Origin: Chitinophaga polysaccharea
GTDB lineage: Bacteria; Bacteroidota; Bacteroidia; Chitinophagales; Chitinophagaceae
Length of the DNA stretch: 64,000 nucleotides
Direction of reading: 5' to 3'
Assembly (NCBI RefSeq): GCF_902150045.1
Contig: NZ_CABFVU010000002.1
Span: 1,290,001 to 1,354,000, forward strand
Shown in pieces: positions 34,742-42,685 of this stretch (its first letter is position 1; each line of letters starts with the position of its first letter). Under the pieces are notes generated by a model that was not told the DNA's origin, searched no databases, and was given only the letters and a program-made list of their open reading frames with translations. Made by a program: the position numbers and the translations under genes.

Positions 34742-35182
34742 TTATTGACCCGGGATACGGCGGGTGGATACGCCAATCCGGTTCCATGCGTTAATAATAT
34801 TAACAGCCATGATCAGCTGTGCGGTACCGTTTAGCCCAAACGCTGCTACAGCTTTTTCATATGTTTCGTCGGTGAGGCCCTGCTGGCTGATCAGCGTAAT
34901 TTCTTCGGTCATAGCCAGGATGATCCTTTCTTCCTCAGTGAACTGCGGAGACTCGCGCCATACGCTGAGCAGGAGCAGTCGCTGTGTGGTTTCTCCCTGT
35001 TTAAGGGCGTCTTTACTATGCTTATCAACACAAAAGGCGCAGCCGTTGATCTGGGAGGCGCGTACCCTTATCATTTCCTGGTGGAGTGGTGCAATGCCGG
35101 TGGTACTAAGATATTTTTCCATAGCCAGCATAGCAGCATAGGCGCCTGGTTCCGTTTCGTTCATTAAAAATCTCGTCTTCAT
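34742..35182 (-). CDS. AhpD-like carboxymuconolactone decarboxylase family protein
   Basis: A 146-residue member of the AhpD/CMD fold. The motif INGCAFCVDKH gives C48, C51 and H55, the redox-active CxxCxxxH core used for peroxidase or disulfide chemistry rather than lactone decarboxylation. The preceding helix MIRVRASQ and the later EERIILAMTEEIT are typical. It is divergent from the MocR-type regulator and followed by the GNAT gene, so a MocR-controlled two-gene unit is likely. Confidence 0.92.
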   Translation of the reverse strand: MKTRFLMNETEPGAYAAMLAMEKYLSTTGIAPLHQEMIRVRASQINGCAFCVDKHSKDALKQGETTQRLLLLSVWRESPQFTEEERIILAMTEEITLISQQGLTDETYEKAVAAFGLNGTAQLIMAVNIINAWNRIGVSTRRIPGQ

Positions 35183-35209
35183 AGCCGTTGTTTATTAAAA
35201 ATGACCTCA

Positions 35210-35217
35210 CAAAATTA
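35210..35217 (-). promoter_or_regulatory. -7 promoter element of the AhpD-like gene
   Basis: The minus strand reads TAATTTTG, an exact TAnnTTTG match, 27 nt upstream of the start at 35182. Confidence 0.55.
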
Positions 35218-35236
35218 TCAGCAACTGGAGTATCTT

Positions 35237-35268
35237 AGTAGTCCACTTTGTAATTATTAAGTAGTCCA
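35237..35268. promoter_or_regulatory. Direct repeats AGTAGTCCA, probable MocR operator
   Basis: AGTAGTCCA occurs at 35237-35245 and again at 35260-35268, a period of 23 bp (about two helical turns), directly upstream of the MocR gene and about 20-50 bp upstream of the AhpD-like promoter. MocR/PdxR-type regulators commonly bind direct repeats. That this pair is the operator is inference. Confidence 0.55.
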
Positions 35269-35269
35269 G

Positions 35270-36733
35270 ATGCTGCCCTTTAAAACACTGATACAAACAG
35301 ATAAAACGCTGAAGCTCCCGGTGTACCAGCAAATCGCCAACCGCCTTATAGGCCTGATCCAGGAAGGCCTGCTGAAGCCGGGCTCATTCCTCCCTGGCAG
35401 CCGGGTACTGGCCACACAGCTGGAGCTGCACCGCAAAACGGTGATTGCGGCTTATGATGAACTGGTAAGCCAGGACTGGCTGGTGTCGGTTCCCCGCAAG
35501 GGGGTAATGGTAGCGGATAATTTACCGGTGATCCGTCCCAGGACTTACCAGGGTGGTATATCTCCTTACGGGGAAACGGTGGGCTTCCCATTTTATCATG
35601 CACTCAACATGCAGGTGCCTGTAACTAAACCTGCCGGCACTGCGATCATCATTAATGACGGTTTTCCTGATGCCAGGCTGGCTCCCCTTGCAGATTGGGT
35701 AAAGGAATGCCGGTCGGTGATAGAAAGCCCGCGTTATCATAAGCTGTTGATGTATGGCGGCAGCGCGGGCCTGGATGCCTTGCGTAAGCAAATGCTGGAG
35801 TATCTTTCAGGTACACGCGGACTGAATATCAGTCTCCCGCACATTATGATCACCCGTGGCGCACAAATGGCTATTTACCTGGCGGCGGCATTGCTGATTA
35901 AAAAGGATGATCTGGTAATTGTTGGGAATCCGAATTATATTTTTGCAGACCTTTGCTTTGAACAGCTTGGCGCAAAGCTGTTGCGCGTACCGGTAGATGA
36001 GGAAGGAATTGATGTGGAGATGATTGAACAGCTATGCATCAAACGGAAAATAAAGATGCTGTACCTGGTTACACATCATCACCATCCAACTACGGTTACC
36101 TTGAGCGCTGCACGCAGGATGAAGCTGCTGGCAGTGATCCGGAAATATAAACTGCCGGTAATAGAAGATGATTACGATTATGATTTTCACTACAGTTCGG
36201 CCCCTATTTTGCCGTTAGCCAGTGCAGATCATGGAGGCAATGTTATTTATATCGGGTCATTTACAAAATCGTTGGGATTATCTATCCGTATTGGTTTTAT
36301 GATAGCCCCGGCCAGCTTTATCCAGGCAGCCGCCAACCTGCGCCGGTTGATGGACCTGCGCGGCGATAACCTCTCTGAACAGGCTTTGGCCAACCTGCTC
36401 CTGGATGGGACTATAGAAAGACATCTCAAGAAATCAAATAAAATTTATAAAGAAAGACGCGACCTGCTTTGTCATTTACTAAGCACCAGGCTTGGCAACG
36501 CCGTGCAATTTACGGCGCCTTCCGGCGGAATGGCTATCTGGTTGCGCTTCTCAAAAAAATACCCGCTGAAAAAAATTGCAGCCAAAGCCGCTGCGTTGGG
36601 ATTACAAATGAGTAGCGGCGATCAATACAGCTATGGTACTGCCCCGCAGAACGCGCTGCGCTTTGGCTTTGCTTCTCTCAACAACAAAGAAATCACTGCT
36701 GCGGTATCAATCCTGGAGAAGGTGCTGAAATAG
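35270..36733 (+). CDS. MocR-type (GntR/aminotransferase) transcriptional regulator
   Basis: A 487-residue PLP-dependent regulator. The GntR winged helix is at about residues 12-80 (LPVYQQIANRLIGLIQEGLL; PGSRVLATQLELHRKTVIAAYDEL). The aminotransferase class I domain follows from about 110, with VIEDDYDYDFHY and the PLP-binding lysine K333 in GSFTKSLGLSIR. Such proteins sense pyridoxal phosphate or amine ligands. It is divergent from the AhpD-like/GNAT pair, which it probably activates. The stop codon overlaps the first base of a long palindrome. Confidence 0.94.
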   Translation: MLPFKTLIQTDKTLKLPVYQQIANRLIGLIQEGLLKPGSFLPGSRVLATQLELHRKTVIAAYDELVSQDWLVSVPRKGVMVADNLPVIRPRTYQGGISPYGETVGFPFYHALNMQVPVTKPAGTAIIINDGFPDARLAPLADWVKECRSVIESPRYHKLLMYGGSAGLDALRKQMLEYLSGTRGLNISLPHIMITRGAQMAIYLAAALLIKKDDLVIVGNPNYIFADLCFEQLGAKLLRVPVDEEGIDVEMIEQLCIKRKIKMLYLVTHHHHPTTVTLSAARRMKLLAVIRKYKLPVIEDDYDYDFHYSSAPILPLASADHGGNVIYIGSFTKSLGLSIRIGFMIAPASFIQAAANLRRLMDLRGDNLSEQALANLLLDGTIERHLKKSNKIYKERRDLLCHLLSTRLGNAVQFTAPSGGMAIWLRFSKKYPLKKIAAKAAALGLQMSSGDQYSYGTAPQNALRFGFASLNNKEITAAVSILEKVLK

Positions 36734-36892
36734 GATTTTGTCTTGGAACACTGATTACGCTGATTTAAGTGATTGCTTTGATGTTTTTTTGAATTTGATA
36801 ACCGGGGAAGATAAGTGGGAAAAATAAAATCTAAAAAATAAAATCAGGCTAATCATTAAAATCAGCGTAATCAGTGTTCCAAGACAAAATCC
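36733..36892. repeat. 160-bp palindromic element with perfect 34-bp arms
   Basis: Left arm 36733-36766 and right arm 36859-36892 are perfect reverse complements, starting GGATTTTGTCTTGGAAC and containing ACTGATTACGCTGATT. The inner 92 bp are AT-rich and partly self-complementary. The left arm starts on the last base of the MocR stop; the right arm ends 17 bp from the LptD stop, with a small hairpin between. The core is shared with 61518-61711 and part of it with 12234-12283. Confidence 0.9.
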
Positions 36893-36894
36893 GC

Positions 36895-36909
36895 ATCGCC
36901 GAAGGCGAC
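36895..36909. repeat. Small hairpin next to the LptD stop
   Basis: TCGCC-GAA-GGCGA (stem 36896-36900 and 36904-36908), ending directly at the LptD stop codon (36909-36911). It is the same short palindrome as at 31016 and 33568. Confidence 0.5.
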
Positions 36910-39521
36910 TACTGATCAAAGAACTGCCTGGTGCGGTTAAGCCGCAGATCCCGCAGCAGCCCCGCTTTGGCGCTGATGGTGAAACTGAACTGCCGGTAGG
37001 TGCCAAACGGGATGAGGTTGATGGACAGGTTGAAATCGTGCAGGTCCCGCGAGATGTACATGTTGGTGTAAGCGATCTGCATATTGGTGAAATCGAAACC
37101 GCTGTTCAAACCTATCTTCCATTTGGGTGTAAGACTGAAATCGCCATTAAAACTTACATATTGGGTAATGCGCTTTACTACACCGCCGGAATCGGGGATG
37201 ATGGTATTGGTATACGATAGGCTATAGGAAAGATCTAAGCGCCACGGGATGTCAAAGTCCACATATTCGCCGGGGTTGTTGCGTACCTGTGCCAGTTGCC
37301 GTTGTTGTGCAGCAAAGGCGGCGTCGCCGGTTTGCATGTTTTGTAAGGAATCTATTTTCTGTTCTTTGGCAACGCTCTTTTTGTCTTTCGACTGGAAGGA
37401 GGTGCTCATGGAAATGCTGGCGTTGGTGAGGCGGCCCAGGCTGATCTTGCCCTGCTGCCACACGTATTTATCAAGGCGGCGGCCGCGGGCATCCACCTGG
37501 TATGGATCAATGTTCCCGCTGGCGGAGATATTCAGTTTGTCGAACAGGTTGGTACGGGCGTATAGGCTGAAAGTTGATAACTTAAAGGAATCTGCCACCA
37601 GGTTGTAACTGCCATTGATCCCGAAACCATCCAGCAGTTTTATTTTCTTTTCGTGATGTCCCGTGGTATCTTTCCTGGAAAATACTTTCATCTCCAGGTT
37701 ATTATCCAATCCAAAATTAATACCCCCAAAAGCGCCTGGAGATGGCACCCCGATGATGGCACCATCAAAATCAGATACCATTTGTTTGTCGCCCGCAGCG
37801 TTATACTGCAGCTCATGGTAATATTTGCCGGACAGGTCCGGACGGTAACTGGCGCTCAGCGTGGGTCGCATCACATGCCGGATCGCCTTTATCCTGGAGG
37901 TCTTTTTGAATGTGTACATACCGTATATAGCGGTCGATAACGACATGCTGGCACTGATATCACGTGCGCTGTAGAAACCGGGAACATAAGTAGTGTCAAT
38001 GGCGCCTGATGTGTCAAGCCCCTGGTTCCACTTATTGGGATCCCATTTACGCACAAATTTCTTGGTGTACCAATACTCTGTATAGTTAATACCAGGTGAT
38101 AAGGTAAAGGTTTTAAACACCGGGATAGAAAATGAAATAGGAATATTATGCTGCATGCCTGTTTGCATGGCATCGAACATAGCCTGTTTGCCAAACAGGG
38201 AATCCTTGAAGCTGGCCTGGTTGCGCAGGATGGTGTTATAGGAGATCCCTATTTTTTCATACCACTTCGGCGTGCCTACCATTTCCTTTGGCTGGAAAGG
38301 GTAAATGGTGTTCACCGTGAAAGTAGCATCGGGGAAGGAGATAGACACATCGCGGGTACTGAGGTTCTGGGAGTGGTTCAAACCCATGGTAAGATTATAG
38401 GGTTTGCCCTGCCAGGTTTTGGAAAAGGTAATGGATGATCCGATGTTATTATTTACACGGGTATTGTAGTCATACACATTGTATTTGTTATAGGAAGATG
38501 TTCCGAAATTCACTGCCGCACCAAAGTTCACACCGGGGCGGGCTTTACTGTCCATGCTATGGTTCCAGGTAACGCGGAAGTCCTTGGAGGTGCTGAACTC
38601 CGATTTAACCGCAGGGTCGCCAAAGCGGGTATTGGCAAAGCTCAGGTTAAGCCCTCCGTTGTATTTATAGCGTTTCCGGTAGGTAGGACTGGCAGTAAGG
38701 CTCCAGCTTCCGTAGGAATACACATCCCCCCGCATGGTGAGATCAAAATGATCGCCTAAACCGATATAGTAACCGCCGTTTTCCAGGCCAATACCTTTCT
38801 GCTGGTTCACCACATATTGTGGTGGAAGTATCCCCGAGCGTTGTCCCTGGGTGATAGGAAAAATAGCAAAGGGAATGAACAGCGGTGTGGGAATGCCTTC
38901 AATTTCCAGGTTAGCCGGTCCGGAGATCACCAGTTTATCGGGGATCACTTTTATCCTGCGGGCGCGGAACTGGAAGTGCGGCGTATCGAGGTCGCAGGTA
39001 GTAAAAGTATTTTTAAACCCGAAGATGGTGTTATCGGCCAGTCGTTTGGATTGCTGGCTGGTGATATATCCTTCTCCGTAAACCGACCGGGTATTATAGA
39101 TTTTTGCTTTTCGGGAGGTGATATTAAACAGCATGGTGTCTGATTCAAAGCTTTGGCCATTGTCGGTCATTACCGGGCGGCCAATGGTTTTGCCGGCAGT
39201 ATCGGTTACTTTGGTGGCTTGCACCATGCCATTTTCCTGGTCGAAGCTGATACGCTCTGCGGTGATATTTGTTTCTTTGTATTTGGTATCGCCGCTACCG
39301 TACAGGAGTATACGTTTTTTGGGGATCTGCATAACAATGGAATCTTTGGCCTTGTAATGGATGGGAGCATCGATGCTGTCGGGCGAAGCAACGGGCAATG
39401 TATCGGCGGGGAGGCTATCCAATGTCTCCATTGCAGTAACTGATGCCGTATGCGGTATGCCTGCGGCAATAAAAATGAGGGCAATCAGTAATACTGAAAG
39501 TAGCTGGCAAAGTATTTTCAT
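36909..39521 (-). CDS. lptD: LPS assembly protein LptD, Bacteroidetes type
   Basis: An 870-residue outer-membrane beta-barrel that inserts lipopolysaccharide into the outer leaflet. A signal peptide (MKILCQLLSVLLIALIFIAAG) precedes a periplasmic OstA/LptA-like jellyroll (about residues 60-210, ITAERISFDQENGMVQATKV, GEGYITSQQSKRL). The characteristic IEGIPTPLFIPFAIFPITQGQRSG phrase follows, and then a long barrel of aromatic-rich beta-strands. It lacks the paired cysteines expected in proteobacterial LptD, as is common in Bacteroidetes. It is monocistronic. The next gene on the opposite strand is the HxlR remnant. Confidence 0.92.
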   Translation of the reverse strand: MKILCQLLSVLLIALIFIAAGIPHTASVTAMETLDSLPADTLPVASPDSIDAPIHYKAKDSIVMQIPKKRILLYGSGDTKYKETNITAERISFDQENGMVQATKVTDTAGKTIGRPVMTDNGQSFESDTMLFNITSRKAKIYNTRSVYGEGYITSQQSKRLADNTIFGFKNTFTTCDLDTPHFQFRARRIKVIPDKLVISGPANLEIEGIPTPLFIPFAIFPITQGQRSGILPPQYVVNQQKGIGLENGGYYIGLGDHFDLTMRGDVYSYGSWSLTASPTYRKRYKYNGGLNLSFANTRFGDPAVKSEFSTSKDFRVTWNHSMDSKARPGVNFGAAVNFGTSSYNKYNVYDYNTRVNNNIGSSITFSKTWQGKPYNLTMGLNHSQNLSTRDVSISFPDATFTVNTIYPFQPKEMVGTPKWYEKIGISYNTILRNQASFKDSLFGKQAMFDAMQTGMQHNIPISFSIPVFKTFTLSPGINYTEYWYTKKFVRKWDPNKWNQGLDTSGAIDTTYVPGFYSARDISASMSLSTAIYGMYTFKKTSRIKAIRHVMRPTLSASYRPDLSGKYYHELQYNAAGDKQMVSDFDGAIIGVPSPGAFGGINFGLDNNLEMKVFSRKDTTGHHEKKIKLLDGFGINGSYNLVADSFKLSTFSLYARTNLFDKLNISASGNIDPYQVDARGRRLDKYVWQQGKISLGRLTNASISMSTSFQSKDKKSVAKEQKIDSLQNMQTGDAAFAAQQRQLAQVRNNPGEYVDFDIPWRLDLSYSLSYTNTIIPDSGGVVKRITQYVSFNGDFSLTPKWKIGLNSGFDFTNMQIAYTNMYISRDLHDFNLSINLIPFGTYRQFSFTISAKAGLLRDLRLNRTRQFFDQ

Positions 39522-39569
39522 GTAAGCAATTGGATGGCATCCGTTGAGCGAAAATAGTACCGGAATGGT

Positions 39570-39596
39570 TATGTTTGCTTCGTGTAACCAGTTACA
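39570..39596 (+). promoter_or_regulatory. HxlR promoter (TATGTTTG) and palindromic operator
   Basis: TATGTTTG at 39570-39577 matches TAnnTTTG. Just downstream is TGTAAC-CA-GTTACA (39583-39596), a perfect 6-bp inverted repeat around the expected transcription start. Its position suggests autoregulation by the regulator whose gene is now broken. Confidence 0.6.
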
Positions 39597-39610
39597 AAAA
39601 GGATACTGAC

Positions 39611-39825
39611 ATGGAACATTTAAGTGAAAAAGAATGTAAATCCGCCGGGATGGCTGTGAAAGATACTTTGGAAACCATCAGCGGAAAATGGAAGCTCCCC
39701 CTACTTTTAACATTTTATAAAGGAGGGAGGCGTCGTTTCCGGGAGTTGAGCCGGTGATCAGTGCCATGAAGGAGTGGGGGGAACAGCACCGTGTGGAAAT
39801 ACTTGGGAAGAAAAGTATAGAATAA
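39611..39825 (+). pseudogene. HxlR-family regulator, internally deleted
   Basis: The first 49 codons read MEHLSEKECKSAGMAVKDTL and continue to ISGKWKLPLLLTFYKGGRRRFRELSR, a good HxlR N-terminus, then hit TGA. In the next frame the DNA immediately encodes VISAMKEWGEQHRVEILGKK and SIE before TAA, which is the standard HxlR C-terminal end. The middle, about 40-50 residues holding the recognition helix end and wing, is missing at the junction near 39753. The deletion also changes frame. The result cannot make a working wHTH. Confidence 0.85.
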
Positions 39826-39939
39826 AAGAGGCTGTGTCAAAAGTAATCTGAAGGTCCTGAGAATTGCGTAAACGAAAATTCTCTCCATCAGGTACCCGAA
39901 TAAAATCGAGTAAAAATTACTTTTGATACAGCCTCTTTT
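39824..39939. mobile_element. MITE-like inverted-repeat element or large bidirectional terminator
   Basis: Arms 39824-39847 and 39916-39939 are 24 bp with one mismatch (AAAAGAGGCTGTGTCAAAAG and its complement). The 68-bp interior has its own nested inverted repeat (GAGAATT...AATTCTC). AGGCTGTxTCAAAAGT resembles terminal repeats of several Bacteroidetes insertion sequences, from memory. No transposase is present. It overlaps the HxlR remnant's stop and ends 3 bp from the stop of the convergent gene at 39943. The outer TTTT/AAAA would serve as terminator tracts. Confidence 0.6.
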
Positions 39940-39942
39940 GTA

Positions 39943-40344
39943 TTAGTAAAATATTGAACGCAGCATATTTGTTTTCTCCCCTGTTGCCGGTTTAGAGGCG
40001 AGGAATGCGTTCATTTGTTCTGCACTGAGTACGCCCGCGAGCTTCGCTTTAAAGTTGTTGAACAAAGTGGGTTGCTGCTGTTCATATATTCCCGGCGTTT
40101 TCCGGTTTTCAGCATTCAATGCTCTTTTTGCATTCAGAAACTCCAGTATCAGTTTATTTACCTGGGCTTTTTGTGTTTCAGATACTTCAATACCCGGGAG
40201 AAAAATACGGCTGTAATCTGTTGCTGCCAATTTCTTTGTTGTGCCTGCCTTTACTATTTCAGCCCTGGAAGGACTGCTTTGTTGTGCGTATCCGGAATAG
40301 CTCCATATGACCAGGATACTTGCTATGAAGATTATTTTTTTCAT
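39943..40344 (-). CDS. Small secreted protein, last gene of SusCD operon
   Basis: A 133-residue protein with a signal peptide (MKKIIFIASILVIWSYSGYAQQ). The mature part is helical (VSETQKAQVNKLILEFLNAKRAL) and has FKAKLAGVLSAEQMNAFLAS, which recalls small periplasmic Spy-like or LTXXQ proteins, but I cannot assign a family. It is 21 bp downstream of the DUF4302 gene on the same strand and probably belongs to that operon. Confidence 0.75.
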   Translation of the reverse strand: MKKIIFIASILVIWSYSGYAQQSSPSRAEIVKAGTTKKLAATDYSRIFLPGIEVSETQKAQVNKLILEFLNAKRALNAENRKTPGIYEQQQPTLFNNFKAKLAGVLSAEQMNAFLASKPATGEKTNMLRSIFY

Positions 40345-40365
40345 ATTGGTATGTTTAGCATTAAA

Positions 40366-41751
40366 TTATTGATGCGCCCATGTGATCCAGCCTAAAGCAT
40401 CTCCCGCGGTAACCATGTCGTATACGCCGTCAGTTGATTTTCTCACAATATAAAAACCGGGCGATGGGTTGATGTAAGGTGGACCGGTTTTGCCTGTGTT
40501 AAATATCCTGTTGGTGGCGATGAGATCAGGAGGGTTGGGCGTCGGGTCGCCGCCGTACAACATCTGGAGTACAAGTCGGTCGTCATCCAGGGAAGCAGCA
40601 GCTACCCCGCCGGCTAACAAATAAGGATAGTCATTGATACCGGTAAAGAAAGGGGACAAAGCATCGTAGTCGCCCCCATTTATTGCCCCCGGAAAGTACA
40701 CAAGAGCGAAATAGGTACCTCCTGGAAAAGTAAGCTTCCGTAAATTATAGGCATCATCTATTCCTCTTACATGGAAGCCTGGAGCTGTAAGCCAGGGGTT
40801 ATCCAAACCTTCTATGTAGAAGTTAAGGGCAACATCCGGTTCCGGCGACAATGGCGCAATAGCTGGCACAATGGTGCTGGCCGTAGTGCCGTTAATATTG
40901 GTGCTGATAGTACCGGCGCCGGCATTCCACACCAGGTTATCGAGGCTTTTAACGGCCAGGGAACCGATGGTTACGGGTTTATCAAAAATGATACTGGTAG
41001 CCGTGTACTGGCAGCCAACATTGGTGATTACCTGGCTGCCGGCTGTTTTAATATCGAAAGATCTGCCGCCTACACCGGGAGTGATTTCAAACACAGTACC
41101 GCCGGCATTTACCCGTTTGAAGTACTGCAGTATCTTGTTAAAAGTACTGTAAGAGCCAAACCCGTTAGTGTTAAACATCGTTTGTTCTGCCTGGGTAGCC
41201 TTCACCATAATGGCTTCCGCATGGTTCAGGTTTCCTTTCAGGCGGATGGTATCTCCCAATTCTGCCGCCGGCACATTATCCGCAAAGGCGAACTCAAAAT
41301 CGGTTCCCCAGCCAAAGCCTGATCCGAACGGGCCGTTGGACACACCAGGATCCGGGTCGCAGGGAAGATGAACATAACTGTAGGTATCAAAGATCAGGGT
41401 AGGGCGCTGCGTGGCTTTGATGCGGTAACTGGTGTTATTAAAAACAGTGGCGGCGCCAATGTTGAAATCCGACAGCATAGACACCTGGCTGTTTTTATCG
41501 AATTTCATATAATAGGAAAACACCGATTTTGGTCCGTTACGGGTAACACCTCCATTGGTAGAGGTGCCATTGGTATATTCCGTAACGATCCAGCCAAAGG
41601 GAGCGTCCGTAAGTTTTTGCTGATAGGTTGCCAGGGCCTGTGCTATTCTCACATCCGTTGGTATCCCGTCAATATTAAGGTCTGATTTCCTGTCGCATCC
41701 GGAGAGGATTATTGCTATGCTGAGGAAATAGTATATCCATATCTTTTTCAT
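40366..41751 (-). CDS. DUF4302 family lipoprotein
   Basis: A 461-residue surface or periplasmic lipoprotein. The ATG at 41751 gives a lipoprotein signal with lipidated C19 (IILSGCDRKSD); an in-frame start at 41811 is rejected. The segments IAQALATYQQKLTDAPFGWIVTEY and SYYMKFDKNSQVSMLSDF match DUF4302, which occurs beside SusC/SusD and zinc metallohydrolase lipoproteins in Bacteroidetes. Its role is unknown; context suggests substrate binding. It is fourth in the operon, 26 bp after the metallohydrolase gene. Confidence 0.87.
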   Translation of the reverse strand: MKKIWIYYFLSIAIILSGCDRKSDLNIDGIPTDVRIAQALATYQQKLTDAPFGWIVTEYTNGTSTNGGVTRNGPKSVFSYYMKFDKNSQVSMLSDFNIGAATVFNNTSYRIKATQRPTLIFDTYSYVHLPCDPDPGVSNGPFGSGFGWGTDFEFAFADNVPAAELGDTIRLKGNLNHAEAIMVKATQAEQTMFNTNGFGSYSTFNKILQYFKRVNAGGTVFEITPGVGGRSFDIKTAGSQVITNVGCQYTATSIIFDKPVTIGSLAVKSLDNLVWNAGAGTISTNINGTTASTIVPAIAPLSPEPDVALNFYIEGLDNPWLTAPGFHVRGIDDAYNLRKLTFPGGTYFALVYFPGAINGGDYDALSPFFTGINDYPYLLAGGVAAASLDDDRLVLQMLYGGDPTPNPPDLIATNRIFNTGKTGPPYINPSPGFYIVRKSTDGVYDMVTAGDALGWITWAHQ

Positions 41752-41777
41752 AAATAATAATTCAGGGTGATCAACAA

Positions 41778-42665
41778 TTATTGATAATAGGCGGCCAGCG
41801 CTCTGCGGCATTTACGTTGCAGCGCGTAGAAATCAATAGACCACGACCTTGCGAAATAATCCACTACCGCTGCTTCTTTAGCTTTGATAGCTTCATATCC
41901 CGGTGTACCCGGTCCATCGGTCTGGTCGGCCAGGATCTTTTCGTAATCATCATATCCATCGTTGCCGTTATCAGCTCCTATCAGCAGGGAGGCCACCATT
42001 TCCACGAAATCTTCATTCGGATCCGATTCCGCGTAAGCGGTAATGAACCCATCCATGCGCGCTTCCTGGTCGGAGATATTGTACCAATTACCAGTATACC
42101 TTGGTGTGATCTGTTTGAACGAAGGAGGTACCATTATATTCTGGTTCAGGATGTGGCCAAACTCATGGTGCATGGTATGTCCCATCCGCTTCAGGATATT
42201 GGAGTCCTTTGCCTGGGTGGTGAAATTATTCAGTTCAAAGAGTACCATGGAAGTACCTCCTTCCGCCTGCCCCAGGATGATGGTACCATTACTTTCAAAT
42301 TGTGCAGACCCTGCTACCTTAAAAGTTTTCGGCAGGTATCTTCTTAAAAAAACTGTACTGCCGGTTTGCTCGTTATAAGGCCGGAAAGTAACGGCCAGCA
42401 ATGCTTTCAACGCCGGGATGATCTTTTCCGCCTTGGGCGGAACAATTTCATAAGGAAAATCCAGTTGCCCAGGCAGCCATTTGTAATATACGGCGATGTT
42501 GTAAGGCACCGTAAGACTATCGTGTATAAAAATATCCTCCGGTGTGGTGGCGGTTGAATCGCCGCCCAGGCCAACCGGTGGCGTGGTAAGGTTTACCTTT
42601 TCTTTTTTGCAGGCGCTTCCCATGAACAGTAACAGGAAGATGCCGGAGATGATATGTAGCTTCAT
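41778..42665 (-). CDS. Substrate import-associated zinc metallohydrolase lipoprotein
   Basis: A 295-residue lipoprotein with lipobox cysteine C19 (LLFMGSACKKE). The zinc-peptidase motif HEFGH is at residues 167-171 (MHHEFGHILNQ), with a downstream acidic region EDFVEMVASLL that could supply the third ligand. This fits the HExxH lipoprotein family that travels with TonB-dependent SusC/SusD pairs (TIGR04549/Peptidase_Mx1 type). It is expected to cut peptides at the cell surface before uptake. It is 20 bp after susD. Confidence 0.9.
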   Translation of the reverse strand: MKLHIISGIFLLLFMGSACKKEKVNLTTPPVGLGGDSTATTPEDIFIHDSLTVPYNIAVYYKWLPGQLDFPYEIVPPKAEKIIPALKALLAVTFRPYNEQTGSTVFLRRYLPKTFKVAGSAQFESNGTIILGQAEGGTSMVLFELNNFTTQAKDSNILKRMGHTMHHEFGHILNQNIMVPPSFKQITPRYTGNWYNISDQEARMDGFITAYAESDPNEDFVEMVASLLIGADNGNDGYDDYEKILADQTDGPGTPGYEAIKAKEAAVVDYFARSWSIDFYALQRKCRRALAAYYQ

Positions 42666-42685
42666 GAATGTCATTTTTAAAGGGT

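Noticed and set aside
36733-36892. CRISPR array or tandem repeat array at the long palindrome.
   Set aside because: There are only two arms in inverted orientation and no regular spacers, and no cas gene is nearby.
39824-39939. A complete insertion sequence.
   Set aside because: Only 116 bp with no transposase; a MITE or terminator is the most that can be supported.
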